A DNA stretch of 64,000 nucleotides from Caprimulgus europaeus (taxonomy: Eukaryota > Chordata > Aves > Caprimulgiformes > Caprimulgidae): positions 45,448,965-45,512,964 of the forward strand of contig OU015530.1 of assembly GCA_907165065.1 (NCBI GenBank), given 5' to 3'. This document shows, in pieces, positions 50,201 to 59,648 of the stretch; the first letter of the stretch is position 1, and every line of letters begins with the position of its first letter. The translations under genes were made by a program, and so were the position numbers. The notes below the pieces were generated by a model. It was not told where the DNA came from. It made no database searches and was given only the letters and a program-made list of their open reading frames with translations.

Positions 50201-52055
50201 AGAAAAATGATTTTATTGACCTTCTTTGCTTTTTTTTTTTCTTTTCGTCTCTCTGGTCAGAAGAAAAGTTTTATTATTTCCAGAAATGTCAAGGTCAATG
50301 CACACCTGTAATGCTATGTACATAAAAATATACATGAAAGTTCCCTCATACTCCTGCATTAATTTACTGCACAATGGTAAATAGGGAAACTTTATTATGC
50401 TTGCATTAGGTAAATCATTCATTATTTTGAAATATAACATTATAAACATCACTTTTTTTGGGTTCTGCCTATCATTAATATTTGGAGAAAAAATATGTGT
50501 CTTGAAAAGTTAATAGAAACAGCAGATTAGAGTCTTCTCCCACTTGCAAAGGTGGATCACATGTAGATGCAGTGAGATGCTAGACTTACATCAATTCAAA
50601 ATGAGTGTAGACATGAGAGAAGAGACAAGCTCCATTTGTCCTGTATGAAAAGAGTGACTAATATACAAGAGGCTAATTTAGTAGGAACATTTAGTCATGG
50701 CTTCCTGTAACTGGGCCACTTAGTGAAACACGTAATTACACGCTAGTAGTTCTTGATAACAGTGTGCTGGAAAACTGAGGACATTGGAATTGGAATGGAA
50801 CCCCAACTTTGTAATTTTAAGAAGTGAACAGCAATTCTTATGTAACCCCCTTTCATTTTAAAGCCTCCACCCTCTAGTCTGTTAAACCTTAGTTTGATCG
50901 GTAAAAAGGGGTTCTGACTGATCAGTGCTGCTCTGTTCCTACTGCCTGTAAGTCTGGAGATGGCAGTTATTGCTCCATGCCTGTCAGGAGATTCCTGAGT
51001 TTCTACATGGGTCTGTTTGTCTCTCTGCATTCTTATGCCCTGTCCATTCCCAGTATATTTTCACCTCAGTAATTCTTAGCATCCAGTAAATAGGTAATTC
51101 CTGTTTCCGTGACTGGTACCTTAGGCTCTACCCCCTCCATGCTGCTTGTTTATCAATATTTGAACAATGCACAGTGTCTCCCTATGACCCTCATCCTGTC
51201 TTTTTTTCCCTTGTCAGATACTACTCTTCTGGAATAATAATTTTGAGTGAATAATCACTTTGTCTCTAGAGACAGACCCTGCTAATCTCATTTCCATTTA
51301 GTCTTTGCATCCTATGCGTTCCTATACCAAACAGCATTCTGCCTTCCAGAGCCACAGTAACCAGCATAACTAACACCTGCTGTGGTTGGATTATTATTTT
51401 TTTTTTTTTTCCCAAAGTGGGATAAACTTGTGCAATAAAGTGTTTTGAAATTCTTTTTTTGGAGTATATGAATATCCCTTAACATATACTTGTATGTTGC
51501 TAACTGTGTGAAAAGACAAGGTAGCAGGAGGTATTCAGGCTTATGAGCATCTTTTCTTGCAGTCTCGTGTTAGCCCTCAAAATTTACCCTTATGGTGGAA
51601 GTCCCAGTGTGCCACATGAGTGATAGTTTTGGCCATAATCTTTATCAAAGAATTGTAATCAGTCTTCTAGATATCAGCCATAAATTACCTTGAACATAAC
51701 ATTTAGTATTTTAATCTGTATTCACTATTCCCTGGGATGCTATTGTAGAATCTAGCAAAAAAATATCTATGTGTAGCATTTCTTGTTACATATTGCAAGA
51801 TGTAGTGCAAGATTTTTAGATTCTGTGGACATTTCTGATACCACAGGACAATACTGGTACTTCAGCTTGTGGACATATTGCAGTTGATCAGGGTTAAATA
51901 CTCTTCTTATGTTGAAGGTGATGTTAAACGAGAGCTTAATGACACTGATGAACTCAGGACATACTAACTCAGCAGTAGTATAGGTCCTCTGTTCTAAGGA
52001 GAATGCAGTAGGGCAAAAAAATGCTTCAGGATTCTTTGTTTCTTCTTCTTAACAG

Positions 52056-52124
52056 AATCTTCACTGGGATCAGATTCACCTGGCTGGTTTTTAGGTACAA
52101 GAAGTTGAGAGTGGGAGAACTCAG
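52056..52124 (+). other. Exon-like island, 69 bp, unidentified
   Basis: A T/C-rich acceptor ending CTTAACAG is followed by an open frame (after one base) starting I-F-T-G-I-R-F-T-W-L-V-F and continuing R-Y-K-K-L-R-V-G-E-L. It ends in CTCAG with donor GTAAGC. The length is a multiple of three. It resembles no protein I know. Decoy exons of this quality are common in introns. Confidence 0.2.
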
Positions 52125-54958
52125 GTAAGCAGGAACTGGCCACTGACTGGGAAAGAAATGGGTCAATCTATATCAGATTTTAGAGAATATAAATGAAAGT
52201 GATTAAGAACCACTTTCATATCAAAATCTTCGTAGTTTTATGATTTCAGTTACAAGCAGTGAAGTTAATTGAGAGGTATCATTCTGCAAGTTTTTTAACT
52301 TTAAGGGTTAATGAGTCTGAACAGGTGTGAGAGATTAGAGGTAGCTGAGAATAGCAAGCTGGTGGAAGAAAATACCATTTATTGCAGTCAGTTTTTGCTT
52401 GGAGGTAAGAAATCACCTTGCCCAGGAAAGAAGTTTAAAAATATGTTTCTTGCAGTATAATCTATGCTTTTAATAATTAACAGTTCTTGGGTCATTACAT
52501 GAGGAGGGTGGTTGTGCTAGATGATTAACTGAGTACCTGTATATCATATGACTAACTTGGGCATCCTCTGCTCCTTCTAGTGTCAGAGAAGGTTAAGAAC
52601 CAATCTTTTTGATCTATGGTAAATTCTTATTGACATCATATTTTACTGTAAGGGCTTGGCCCCAGTCACAACAGAAAACTTCATTTTTTTTAATCAGCAG
52701 TTGTGGCTGTCCTTACTTGGCAAGTCATAGACTAGTCCAGGAAACCTTCTCTCTGTCCCATAAGTTTTTTTTGTTTTGTTTTTTACTCAGGAGATATTAA
52801 AACAGGTTGTAGTATTTTGTCTGTGGCTAGAAGTGGTACATTTCCTTAACCTGTGGAAAAAAGCCCAGTAAGCTTGAGTGGTAAGAATCCAATCCAAGCC
52901 AATCCGGAATTGTTCAGGTGTTCAGAGCTGGGGGACCAGCATGATCAATAATTAAAAGGGTTATAAATTCAGGTGATTATTTAATATGAGAAAAAAACAC
53001 CAAGCCCAACTTAAAAGAGGACATCTTTCTAAATTGTGACGAAAAGCAGTTCAAATGTAATAATGAGTTTTCTGTGCTACATCTTTGTAGATTTGGTGGG
53101 AAAAGAAATGTGATATAAAAATCAATATTTCTCTCAAATTGATAAGAATTTTGTTTACACTGACAAGGTTTTTCAAGTCTCAATTGAATGGTCTCTGACC
53201 TCTCCAAGCCCTTGATATGTGAACACACAGCTAACTTTGGCAACTGGTGCCAGAGTGACCAGGCCCAGCCCAGGTGTAAGTGAGTACATAGTTTTGCAAA
53301 TAAGCACATAGAATTACAATCATATCTCTCAACCTTAATTGCCTCATAGAAAATAAACACTCCCAGTTATGTGATCTCCCCTATTGCCAGGACAATACAA
53401 ATCATGAAGATCTGTGATAAGACCCTGCTTTTAATGAAAGAAGATTGTATTTCTCCTCAAATCCCTCTAAGTCTTTGACTTGATTTGAGGGAGAGGGGTG
53501 GCTAAATTAAACTGAGTTTGAGAAGTATGGAAATTAGAAGGTCTCCTAGGACTTCTGTTAGGATCAGGGTTTGAAAAGCTTTGAGAAGATGTGAAAATCT
53601 TCACTCAGACTGTCATTGTGGGCTGGGACTGCTTGGTCTTGCTCATACTCTGAGCAATGCTGAGCACCCACTAATGCTCTGCACTTCAGGGTTGCTGAGG
53701 CTGAGCATCCCCCAGAGTTTCACTTGGGGAAGCCAGACTTGGACACCTTCTCAAGACTGGGTGCTTCTGTCCTTCTAACAGGACATGACACTTGCTGTTT
53801 GTGATGCTGTATACATTTCAATATTAATTTCTGTAGTACTTCTCTGAAGAAGCACTTGCTATTATCCCAGACAGGTAAGGCATGGGAAAGGTTACACTGA
53901 AGTGGTACAATGAAGAAAACTGTAATCCATGTATTGTGAAAGAATCTCTCATTCAACTACAGCAATGTGCCAACAGTTACTGTATATATACCTTTATACA
54001 CTTCACACTGGTTGCCATTTGCAAACAATCAAAACTGGTTAGACCTCTTTTACACCTCTGTGAAAGACAATGAGATTATTTTAAAAAATTAAAGGATTTA
54101 AAATAAACTGATTGTTTTTGGGATGACTGTTTGTTTTATCAGGTGATGAGGGGAAAGTCCTCTGTTCCTAGCTGGGAGCTGTCTGTGTCCCACTGGGCAA
54201 CTGTAAGGGTTTAGCTGTAAGGACCAGGAGTGCGGATGCTGCAGAACTGCAGTCACCTGCTCCACTGCAGAGAGAGGACCATGCTCTTCTTGTGTCTGTT
54301 CACCTGCTGTGTGGGTTTATGTTTCTACTTTTGTCTGACTGTCAGGATAGGTAGAAAGGTCTGCCAGGATTTCTGATGCTTTTGCCATGGCCAGTCAGTG
54401 AGATGAAGATGACTTTTAGCATCCCTTTTGCCTGTGAGTGAGTGGCCCCAGAGGGAAGGAGAACACTGAAGGTGACCTGTCCTCTGTGGGGATGAGTATC
54501 ATGGTGGACAGAGGAGAGGTGAGGAGTGAGGAACTTCCATGCAAAGAATCTGTACTCATTTAGCACACAAAATTGAAGCCAAATGAAAGATTAAGAACAA
54601 AGGGAACAAAATAACCTGCTCTTTGCCTGCATAACTTTCCAGGGGTGCTACAGTTGCTAAGAGTCTTTATCAGATCCCTGATAAGCAGCATATAACAGAA
54701 ATTACCTTTCTAAATCCACATTTATTAATTGGTAATGTTATGGGCTTTTTATGGCTGGAGCCTTTGAGAGAACTTCCACCTCCTAATAATATGGCTGTGA
54801 TTCAAATATGGACATTCATGTAGAATTCTTAAGTGATGGTTAAAGTACTATGCAGAGAGCCTGAGTTTCAAACATAGAAGTAAGTAGCTGCTGTGCTTGC
54901 AATAGTGAATATTGAAATGTGCTGTCCGGCAGGTATTACCTTGCTTTGAGAGTTATTT
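52125..54958. other. Unique non-coding DNA
   Basis: No gene or repeat family was recognised. A minus-strand open frame of 127 codons at 52977-53360 has no motif. Confidence 0.45.
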
Positions 54959-55430
54959 CACAGAATCACAGAGTGCTAGGGTTTGGAAGGGACCTCGAAA
55001 GATCATCCAGTGCAACCCCCTGCCAAAGCAGGATCCCCTACAGTAGGTCACACAGGAACGTGTCCAAGCAGGTTTTGAACATCTCCACAGATGGAGACTC
55101 CACAACCTCTCTGGGCAGCCTGTCCCAGTGGTCTGTCACCTTTACAGTGAAAATGTTTTTCCTTATGTTACTTGGAACCTCCTATGCTCCAGCTTGCACC
55201 TGTTGCTCCTTGTCCTACTGTTGGGCATCACCGAGAAGAGGCTGGCTCCATCCTCCTGACATTCAGCCTTTACATATTTATAAACATTAAGGAGGTCACC
55301 CCTCAGTCTCCTCTTCTCCATGCTAAAGAGATCCCGCTCCCTCAGCCTTTCCTCATAAGGGAGATGTTCCATTCCCTTAATCATCTTTGTGGCTCTGTGC
55401 TGGACTCTCTCAAGCAGTTCCCTGTCCTTG
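54959..55430 (-). repeat. CR1 copy E, 3' portion, minus strand
   Basis: The plus strand begins CACAGAATCACAGAG, the reverse complement of the CR1 octamer tail, followed by GGTTTGGAAGGGACC and GATCATCCAGTGCAACC. It then runs back through the 3' UTR and the ORF2 C-terminal block to about 55430. It is well preserved at its 3' end and strongly 5'-truncated. It lies 0.7 kb from copy F in the opposite orientation. Confidence 0.95.
55163..55384 (-). pseudogene. CR1 ORF2 C-terminal remnant in copy E
   Basis: The frame encodes [16 protein letters not shown], then [11 protein letters not shown] and D-G-A-S-L-F-S-V. This is the conserved region beyond the CR1 reverse transcriptase. It ends at an in-frame stop around the H-R-R-F segment. 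No start or upstream domain is present. It is a fossil piece of the retrotransposon polyprotein. Confidence 0.88.
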
Positions 55431-56096
55431 AATTTTCAAAGACTAGTTTCTAATTATAATCATAGATTAATTTGCATCTTCACAATGCACATATCCATGT
55501 ACAGCAATATGTGAGCCTAACTTCCAACAAAGCTTGACATAATTTTTAATATAAATTCTGATGTCAACTGTATTCAGAATATGGAAAAAACCCCATTCCA
55601 TTCCCTGTGGTTGCCCAAGAGATGTACAATGTTTCTTGCTGCTGTCTTCCAGTGGCTGTCAGCAGACAGCTGACCAGAGAACCTTTATTTAGCAAATGTG
55701 AACAACTGGAGAATTTCTGTTTGCAAGACTGATGGGACCTGCCTCAATTTACTGAGAGCAATAACAATGTTTCTCCCCCATTGAACAGATCTAGCCTGAA
55801 GCTCCCTGACATTAATAAGTGAGTAGATCAACCTCTCTCACCTCCCTTTTTCCAGCTGAAAGTGTGAAGTATAGAAAGTGAGACATGAGTAATACTTCCT
55901 GTAATTTGATTTAAAAATTGGAGAAGAGCAGAGAAGAAGATAAAATCTTCTATTAACTTGTGTAAAAGCTAAGAGTTAAAATGTAGTGAAAGACTTACGC
56001 ATTAGCCAGATTTTACTATATAGTGCAATCTTTTCTGGAAGGAAAGCTTTTGCAATCCAGCTGTTCATTTGTATTCAAGATATTTGGAAGCTAAAG
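55431..56096. other. Unique spacer between CR1 copies E and F
   Basis: No coding or repeat similarity was recognised in these roughly 670 bases between the two oppositely oriented CR1 copies. Confidence 0.5.
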
Positions 56097-56137
56097 CTTG
56101 GTATCATCAGTTCTATATGGGAACTGATGATACCAAG
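56097..56137. repeat. Perfect inverted repeat, 17-bp arms, at CR1 5' edge
   Basis: CTTGGTATCATCAGTTC at 56097-56113 is the exact reverse complement of 56121-56137, around the 7-base loop TATATGG. The right arm is genuine CR1 ORF1 sequence (it encodes G-T-D-D-T-K). CR1 homology plausibly includes the loop, so the left arm looks like an inverted copy added at the truncation point. Confidence 0.9.
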
Positions 56138-56442
56138 AGCAACCTGGGAACTATCAAAAGGGATTTCAGAGCCCTAAGAGCAGTGGTAAAGGGCCTTGAG
56201 GCACAGCTTGTTTTCTCCTCAATCCTACCAGTTAGGGTTGCAGACAAGAAGAGGAGTAAGTTCTCCAAGTGAACAACTGGCTATGCCACTGGTGCTGGCA
56301 ACAGGGATTTGGTTTCTATGATCATGGGACCCAGTTTGACAGTCAACAGCTACTTGGGAGTGATGGGATCTACCTCAGCAACAAGGGTACACGTGCCTTT
56401 GCCAATAGACTGGCCAACCTCATAAGGAGAGCTTTAAACTAG
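56117..56442 (+). pseudogene. CR1 ORF1 esterase-domain remnant
   Basis: The first frame reads G-T-D-D-T-K-S, D-F-R-A-L and F-S-S-I-L-P-V, ending at TGA 56270-56272. The domain resumes in a shifted frame at 56275 (N-W-L-C-H-W-C-W-Q-Q-G-F-G-F-Y-D-H-G) and ends L-L-G-S-D-G-I-Y-L-S-N-K-G ... R-R-A-L-N at TAG 56440-56442. CR1 ORF1 proteins carry an SGNH-type esterase with a G-T-N-D block and a D-x-x-H block. Here the Asn reads Asp and the His reads Tyr, so active-site residues are gone as well as the frame. The N-terminal part, with the first catalytic block, is missing. Confidence 0.8.
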
Positions 56443-56526
56443 GAAGGAAGGGGGTAGGGGGAATTATTGAAGTTATGGAGATTAACCAAGCAGTAAAACA
56501 AATTCAGGGGGGTTCAACCCTGGGAA

Positions 56527-57545
56527 GTGAATGTGGCCAAGCAAGTGCCTGCAGAATGTGTCTGTGGGGTATCCTCATTCACCCCTCCTGTAAAATTGTC
56601 ATGCTCTGATTCCTCTCTGAAGTGCCTGTATACCAGTGCATGCAGCATGGGAAATAAACAGGAAGAGTTAGAGACCTGTGTGCAGACACAGGGCATCAAT
56701 CTTATTGCAATTACTGAAACATGGTGGGACAGTTCACACAACTGGAACGTTGCCATAAGTGGCTATAAGCTTCTTTGGAGAGACAGACCAGGAAGGCGAG
56801 GTGGTGCAGTGCCCTTTATGTAAGAGAACACCTGGTATGTATGGAGCTGCTCCTGGGGGTGAATGATGAGAGGGTTGAGTGCTTATGGGTCAGGATTAAA
56901 GGTCAGACTAACATGGGTGGCATAGTAGTGTGTGTTTGCTACAGGCCACCTAATCAGGAGGATGAAGTAGATGAGGCCTTTTGCAGTCAGCTGAAAGTAG
57001 CCTCACAGTCGCAGGTCCTGGTGCTTGGAGGTGACTTCAACTACCCTGACATGTACTAGAGGAATAACACTGCAAGTCAAATGCAATCAAAGAGCTTCCT
57101 TGAAAGCATTGATGATAACTTTCTCTCGCAAATGATTGAAGAGCCAACAAGGAAAGGAGTGCTGCTGGACCTTGCCCTATCAAATAATGAAGTAGTTGGA
57201 GATGTGAAGGTTGGGGGCAGCCTTGGCTGTAGTGACCATGAGATTGAGGAGTTCAGGACCCTGCTAGGAGGAAACAAGGCAGTAAGTAAGACTGCAACCC
57301 TGAACTTCAGGCGAGCTACCTTTGGCCTCTTCAGGGACCTTCTTGGAAGAATCCTGTGGGATCAGGCTCTTGAAAGAAGAGAGGTGCAAGAGAGCTGGTT
57401 AATATTCAAATATCACTTCCTCCAGGCTCAAGAACAATGCATCTATGTGTGCAAGAAGTCAAGCAAAGGGAGGAAAAGACTGGCGTGGATGAACAAGGAG
57501 CTCCTGGCAAAAGTCATACATAAGCAGGAGTTGTACAAGAGGTAG
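56527..57545 (+). pseudogene. CR1 ORF2 endonuclease remnant
   Basis: The AP-type endonuclease nicks target DNA to prime CR1 reverse transcription. K-C-L-Y-T-S-A-C-S-M-G-N-K-Q-E-E-L-E and I-T-E-T-W-W-D (catalytic Glu codon at 56716) lie in the first frame. A single-base shift near 56810 moves the frame. Then come V-C-Y-R-P-P-N-Q-E-D, G-G-D-F-N-Y-P-D (Asp codon 57033) and G-C-S-D-H-E (57231-57239). The second frame is broken by TAG at 57057 and ends at TAG 57543. Both sit where the family has Trp. The visible catalytic motifs survive although the protein does not. Confidence 0.9.
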
Positions 57546-57610
57546 AAGCAAGGACAAACCACTTGGAAAGAATATAAGGGTGTTATCAGAGCATACAGAA
57601 ATATGTCTTA

Positions 57611-58440
57611 GATGAAGGAACAGAGTGCCTCCTCAACAAATTTGCTGATGGTACTAAACTGGGAGGAGTGTTGGATATGCCAGACAGCTGCGTTGTCATT
57701 CAGAGGGACCTCAACAGGCTGGAGACATGGGCAGAGAGGAACCTCATGAGAGTCAACAAGGGAAAGTGCAGAGTCCTGAATATGGGAAGGAATAACCCCA
57801 GGCACCAGTATAGGTTGGGGGCTGACCCCCTAAGCTGCTCTGCGGAGAATGACCTGGGAGTCCCGGCGGACAACAAGTTAAATATGAGCCAGAGTGTGGT
57901 CTTGTGGCCAGGAAGGACAACAGTATCCTGGGTTGTATTAGGAAGAGTGTTGCCAGAGGGTCGAGAAAGGTAATCTTCCCCCTCTACTCAGCCCTGGTGA
58001 GGCCCCTCCTGGAGTGTTGTATCCAGTTCTAGGCTCCCCAGTACAGGAAGGACATGGAACTCCTGGAGCGTGTCCAGTGAAGGATGACTAAGATGATTAA
58101 AGGACTGGAGCATCTTTCATATGAGGAAGGGCTGAAGGAGCTGGGCCTGTTCAGCCTGGTAAAAAGACAACTCAGAAGGGATCTGATTAATGCTTATCAA
58201 TATCTAAAGGAAGAGAGTCTAGAGGATGGGGCCAGACTCTTCTCATTGGCACCCAACAATAGGACGAGAGGCAATGGGCATAAACTGCAGCAAAGGAAGT
58301 TCCACCTGGACATAAGGAAGAGTTTCTTTACTGTGAGGGTGACTGAGCACTGGAACAGGGTGCCCAGGGAGGTTGTGGAATCTCACTCCCTGAAGATATT
58401 AAAAAACTGTCTGGACAAAAACCTGGTTCATGTGCTCTAG
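57611..58440 (+). pseudogene. CR1 ORF2 remnant: distal reverse transcriptase and C-terminus
   Basis: The segment starts at N-K-F-A-D-G-T-K-L-G-G (57641-57652 encode F-A-D-G). The second catalytic aspartate of the CR1 F-A-D-D box has become Gly. D-L-N-R-L-E-T-W-A-E-R-N-L-M, K-C-R-V-L-N-M-G-R-N-N-P and D-L-G-V follow, then frameshifts around 57880-57970. From 58084 the conserved C-terminal block is open again for about 118 codons ([19 protein letters not shown] to the stop at 58438). Everything between the endonuclease and the F-A-D-G box, including the other palm aspartate, is deleted. Confidence 0.9.
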
Positions 58441-58522
58441 GAGTTCCTGCTTGATCAGGGTGGTTGGACTAGATGACCTTCAGCAATCCCTTCTAACCTC
58501 AACCATTCTGTGATTCTGCAAA

Positions 58523-59443
58523 CTGTAATGAAACATTTAATCTGAAAACAATGTTGAGTAATATTTTCTTCAGTGTCAGAGTAGAAATTGGGAGCAAAAG
58601 TCATTGGAAAGGCCTCATTTCCAAAATGGGTGGAGTCAATATTATTTCAGCAAATTTGCTGATAATTTGTGACAGTCTGGGAGAAGAAGTAGGAGTCTAG
58701 CTGGGGCAGTGCTGAGCTGAGCTCAGACTGCCAGGTGTTTTAGGTAGTGTTTATCTTGATCAGTTTAAGACATTTCTTTTTCTTCCACTTTAGCCACTTG
58801 GGGTTAAATGTCAGTGCTGGGAAAGAACAACTGCATTTTTGTAGAGTTTATTAGTAATGACTTTAGTGTTTTGTTATTCATTTGGAAATTACCAGTTTCT
58901 TGCTAGTTCACTGACTAATGAATCTTACTTTCCTTCTTTGTTACTTCTATACCTACTATAGTTAGATACTTCTGCAAGGCAGAGGTGTACACAACAGCTG
59001 TGAGATATTTTTTGGCTTTTTGATTTAGAGGGGGTCTCCGAAATCTACGTCTATTTTGTGGACATTTTCCTCCTGCAATCCCTCTGGTATTCAGGTGAAT
59101 AAAAGGAAATGAAGTTAAAAAAATAAAAATAAATTTTTGGTTTGCCTAAACTTATGAAACGACTGACTTTGCAAGTAGATATGAAAATTAACATCTCTGC
59201 AGGTTTCCCCTTGCCTTGAAATATTTCCAGTATTTATAGTAAGTTTGGACAAATGTCAGGTGCCTTTGTGGGTCATAAAGAAACTTGACAGCAGTTGAGA
59301 AAAGTATTTCACTGCAAGAATTTGGGGCTAGGAGCTGAATCCATGGCTCTTGGGCTTTGGACTACTACTTTAACAACAGGGATGTTGCATCTTTTGTCTT
59401 GGATACCTGTCTTGTTAATAAAGCCTGTGTCTTTGCTCTTTTT
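58523..59443. other. Unique spacer between CR1 copies F and G
   Basis: No coding or repeat similarity was recognised. The sequence is AT-rich with short A/T runs. Confidence 0.5.
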
Positions 59444-59648
59444 AGAGTCATAGAATATCCTGAGTTGGAAGGGACCCACACAGAGTGAACTAAAAGTTAA
59501 ACCATATATCTAAGAGTGTTGTCCAAATAGTTCTTGAACATTGATAGGCTTGGACTCATGACCACTTCCCTGGAGAGCTTGTTCCAGTGCTTGACCATCT
59601 TCTCAGTGAAGAACTTTTTCCTAATATCCAATTTGAATATACTACCAT
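59444..59648 (-). repeat. CR1 copy G, 3' end only, minus strand
   Basis: The plus strand reads AGAGTCATAGAATATCCTGAG, then TTGGAAGGGACCCAC, later ACCACTTCCCTGGAGAGC and CAGTGAAGAACTTTTTCC. This is the reverse complement of the CR1 3' end, with tail octamer CATAGAAT. A stretch after GGGACCCAC that normally carries GATCAT..GTCCAACTC is shortened, so there is a small internal deletion. Its subfamily looks different from copies A-B, judging by the TCCTGAGTTGG variant. Confidence 0.9.

Larger units (their letters stand above)
47128..52055. other. Unique AT-rich non-coding DNA
   Basis: No gene or repeat family was recognised. It contains a TATA-like site at 49443, a G-run cluster at 50177 and a 14-base T run at 51397-51410. 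Confidence 0.5.
56114..58522 (+). repeat. CR1 copy F, longest element, internally deleted
   Basis: About 2.4 kb of CR1 in order: the end of ORF1 (esterase remnant), the inter-ORF region, the ORF2 endonuclease, a junction near 57610 where the reverse transcriptase fingers and most of the palm are missing, the distal reverse transcriptase from the catalytic box onward, the ORF2 C-terminus, and the 3' UTR. It ends GGTTGGACTAGATGACC...ACCATTCTGTGATTCTG at about 58522. Stops and frameshifts occur throughout. It is 5'-truncated within ORF1 and carries a fold-back at that edge. Confidence 0.95.

Noticed and set aside
53851-53874. Micro-exon-like stretch ending ATCCCAGACAG before GTAAGG
   Set aside because: Too short and the acceptor is ordinary; not distinguishable from chance.
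56505-56530. GGTTCAACCCTGGGA resembling a tRNA T-arm
   Set aside because: It lies in the CR1 inter-ORF region and no cloverleaf can be assembled around it.
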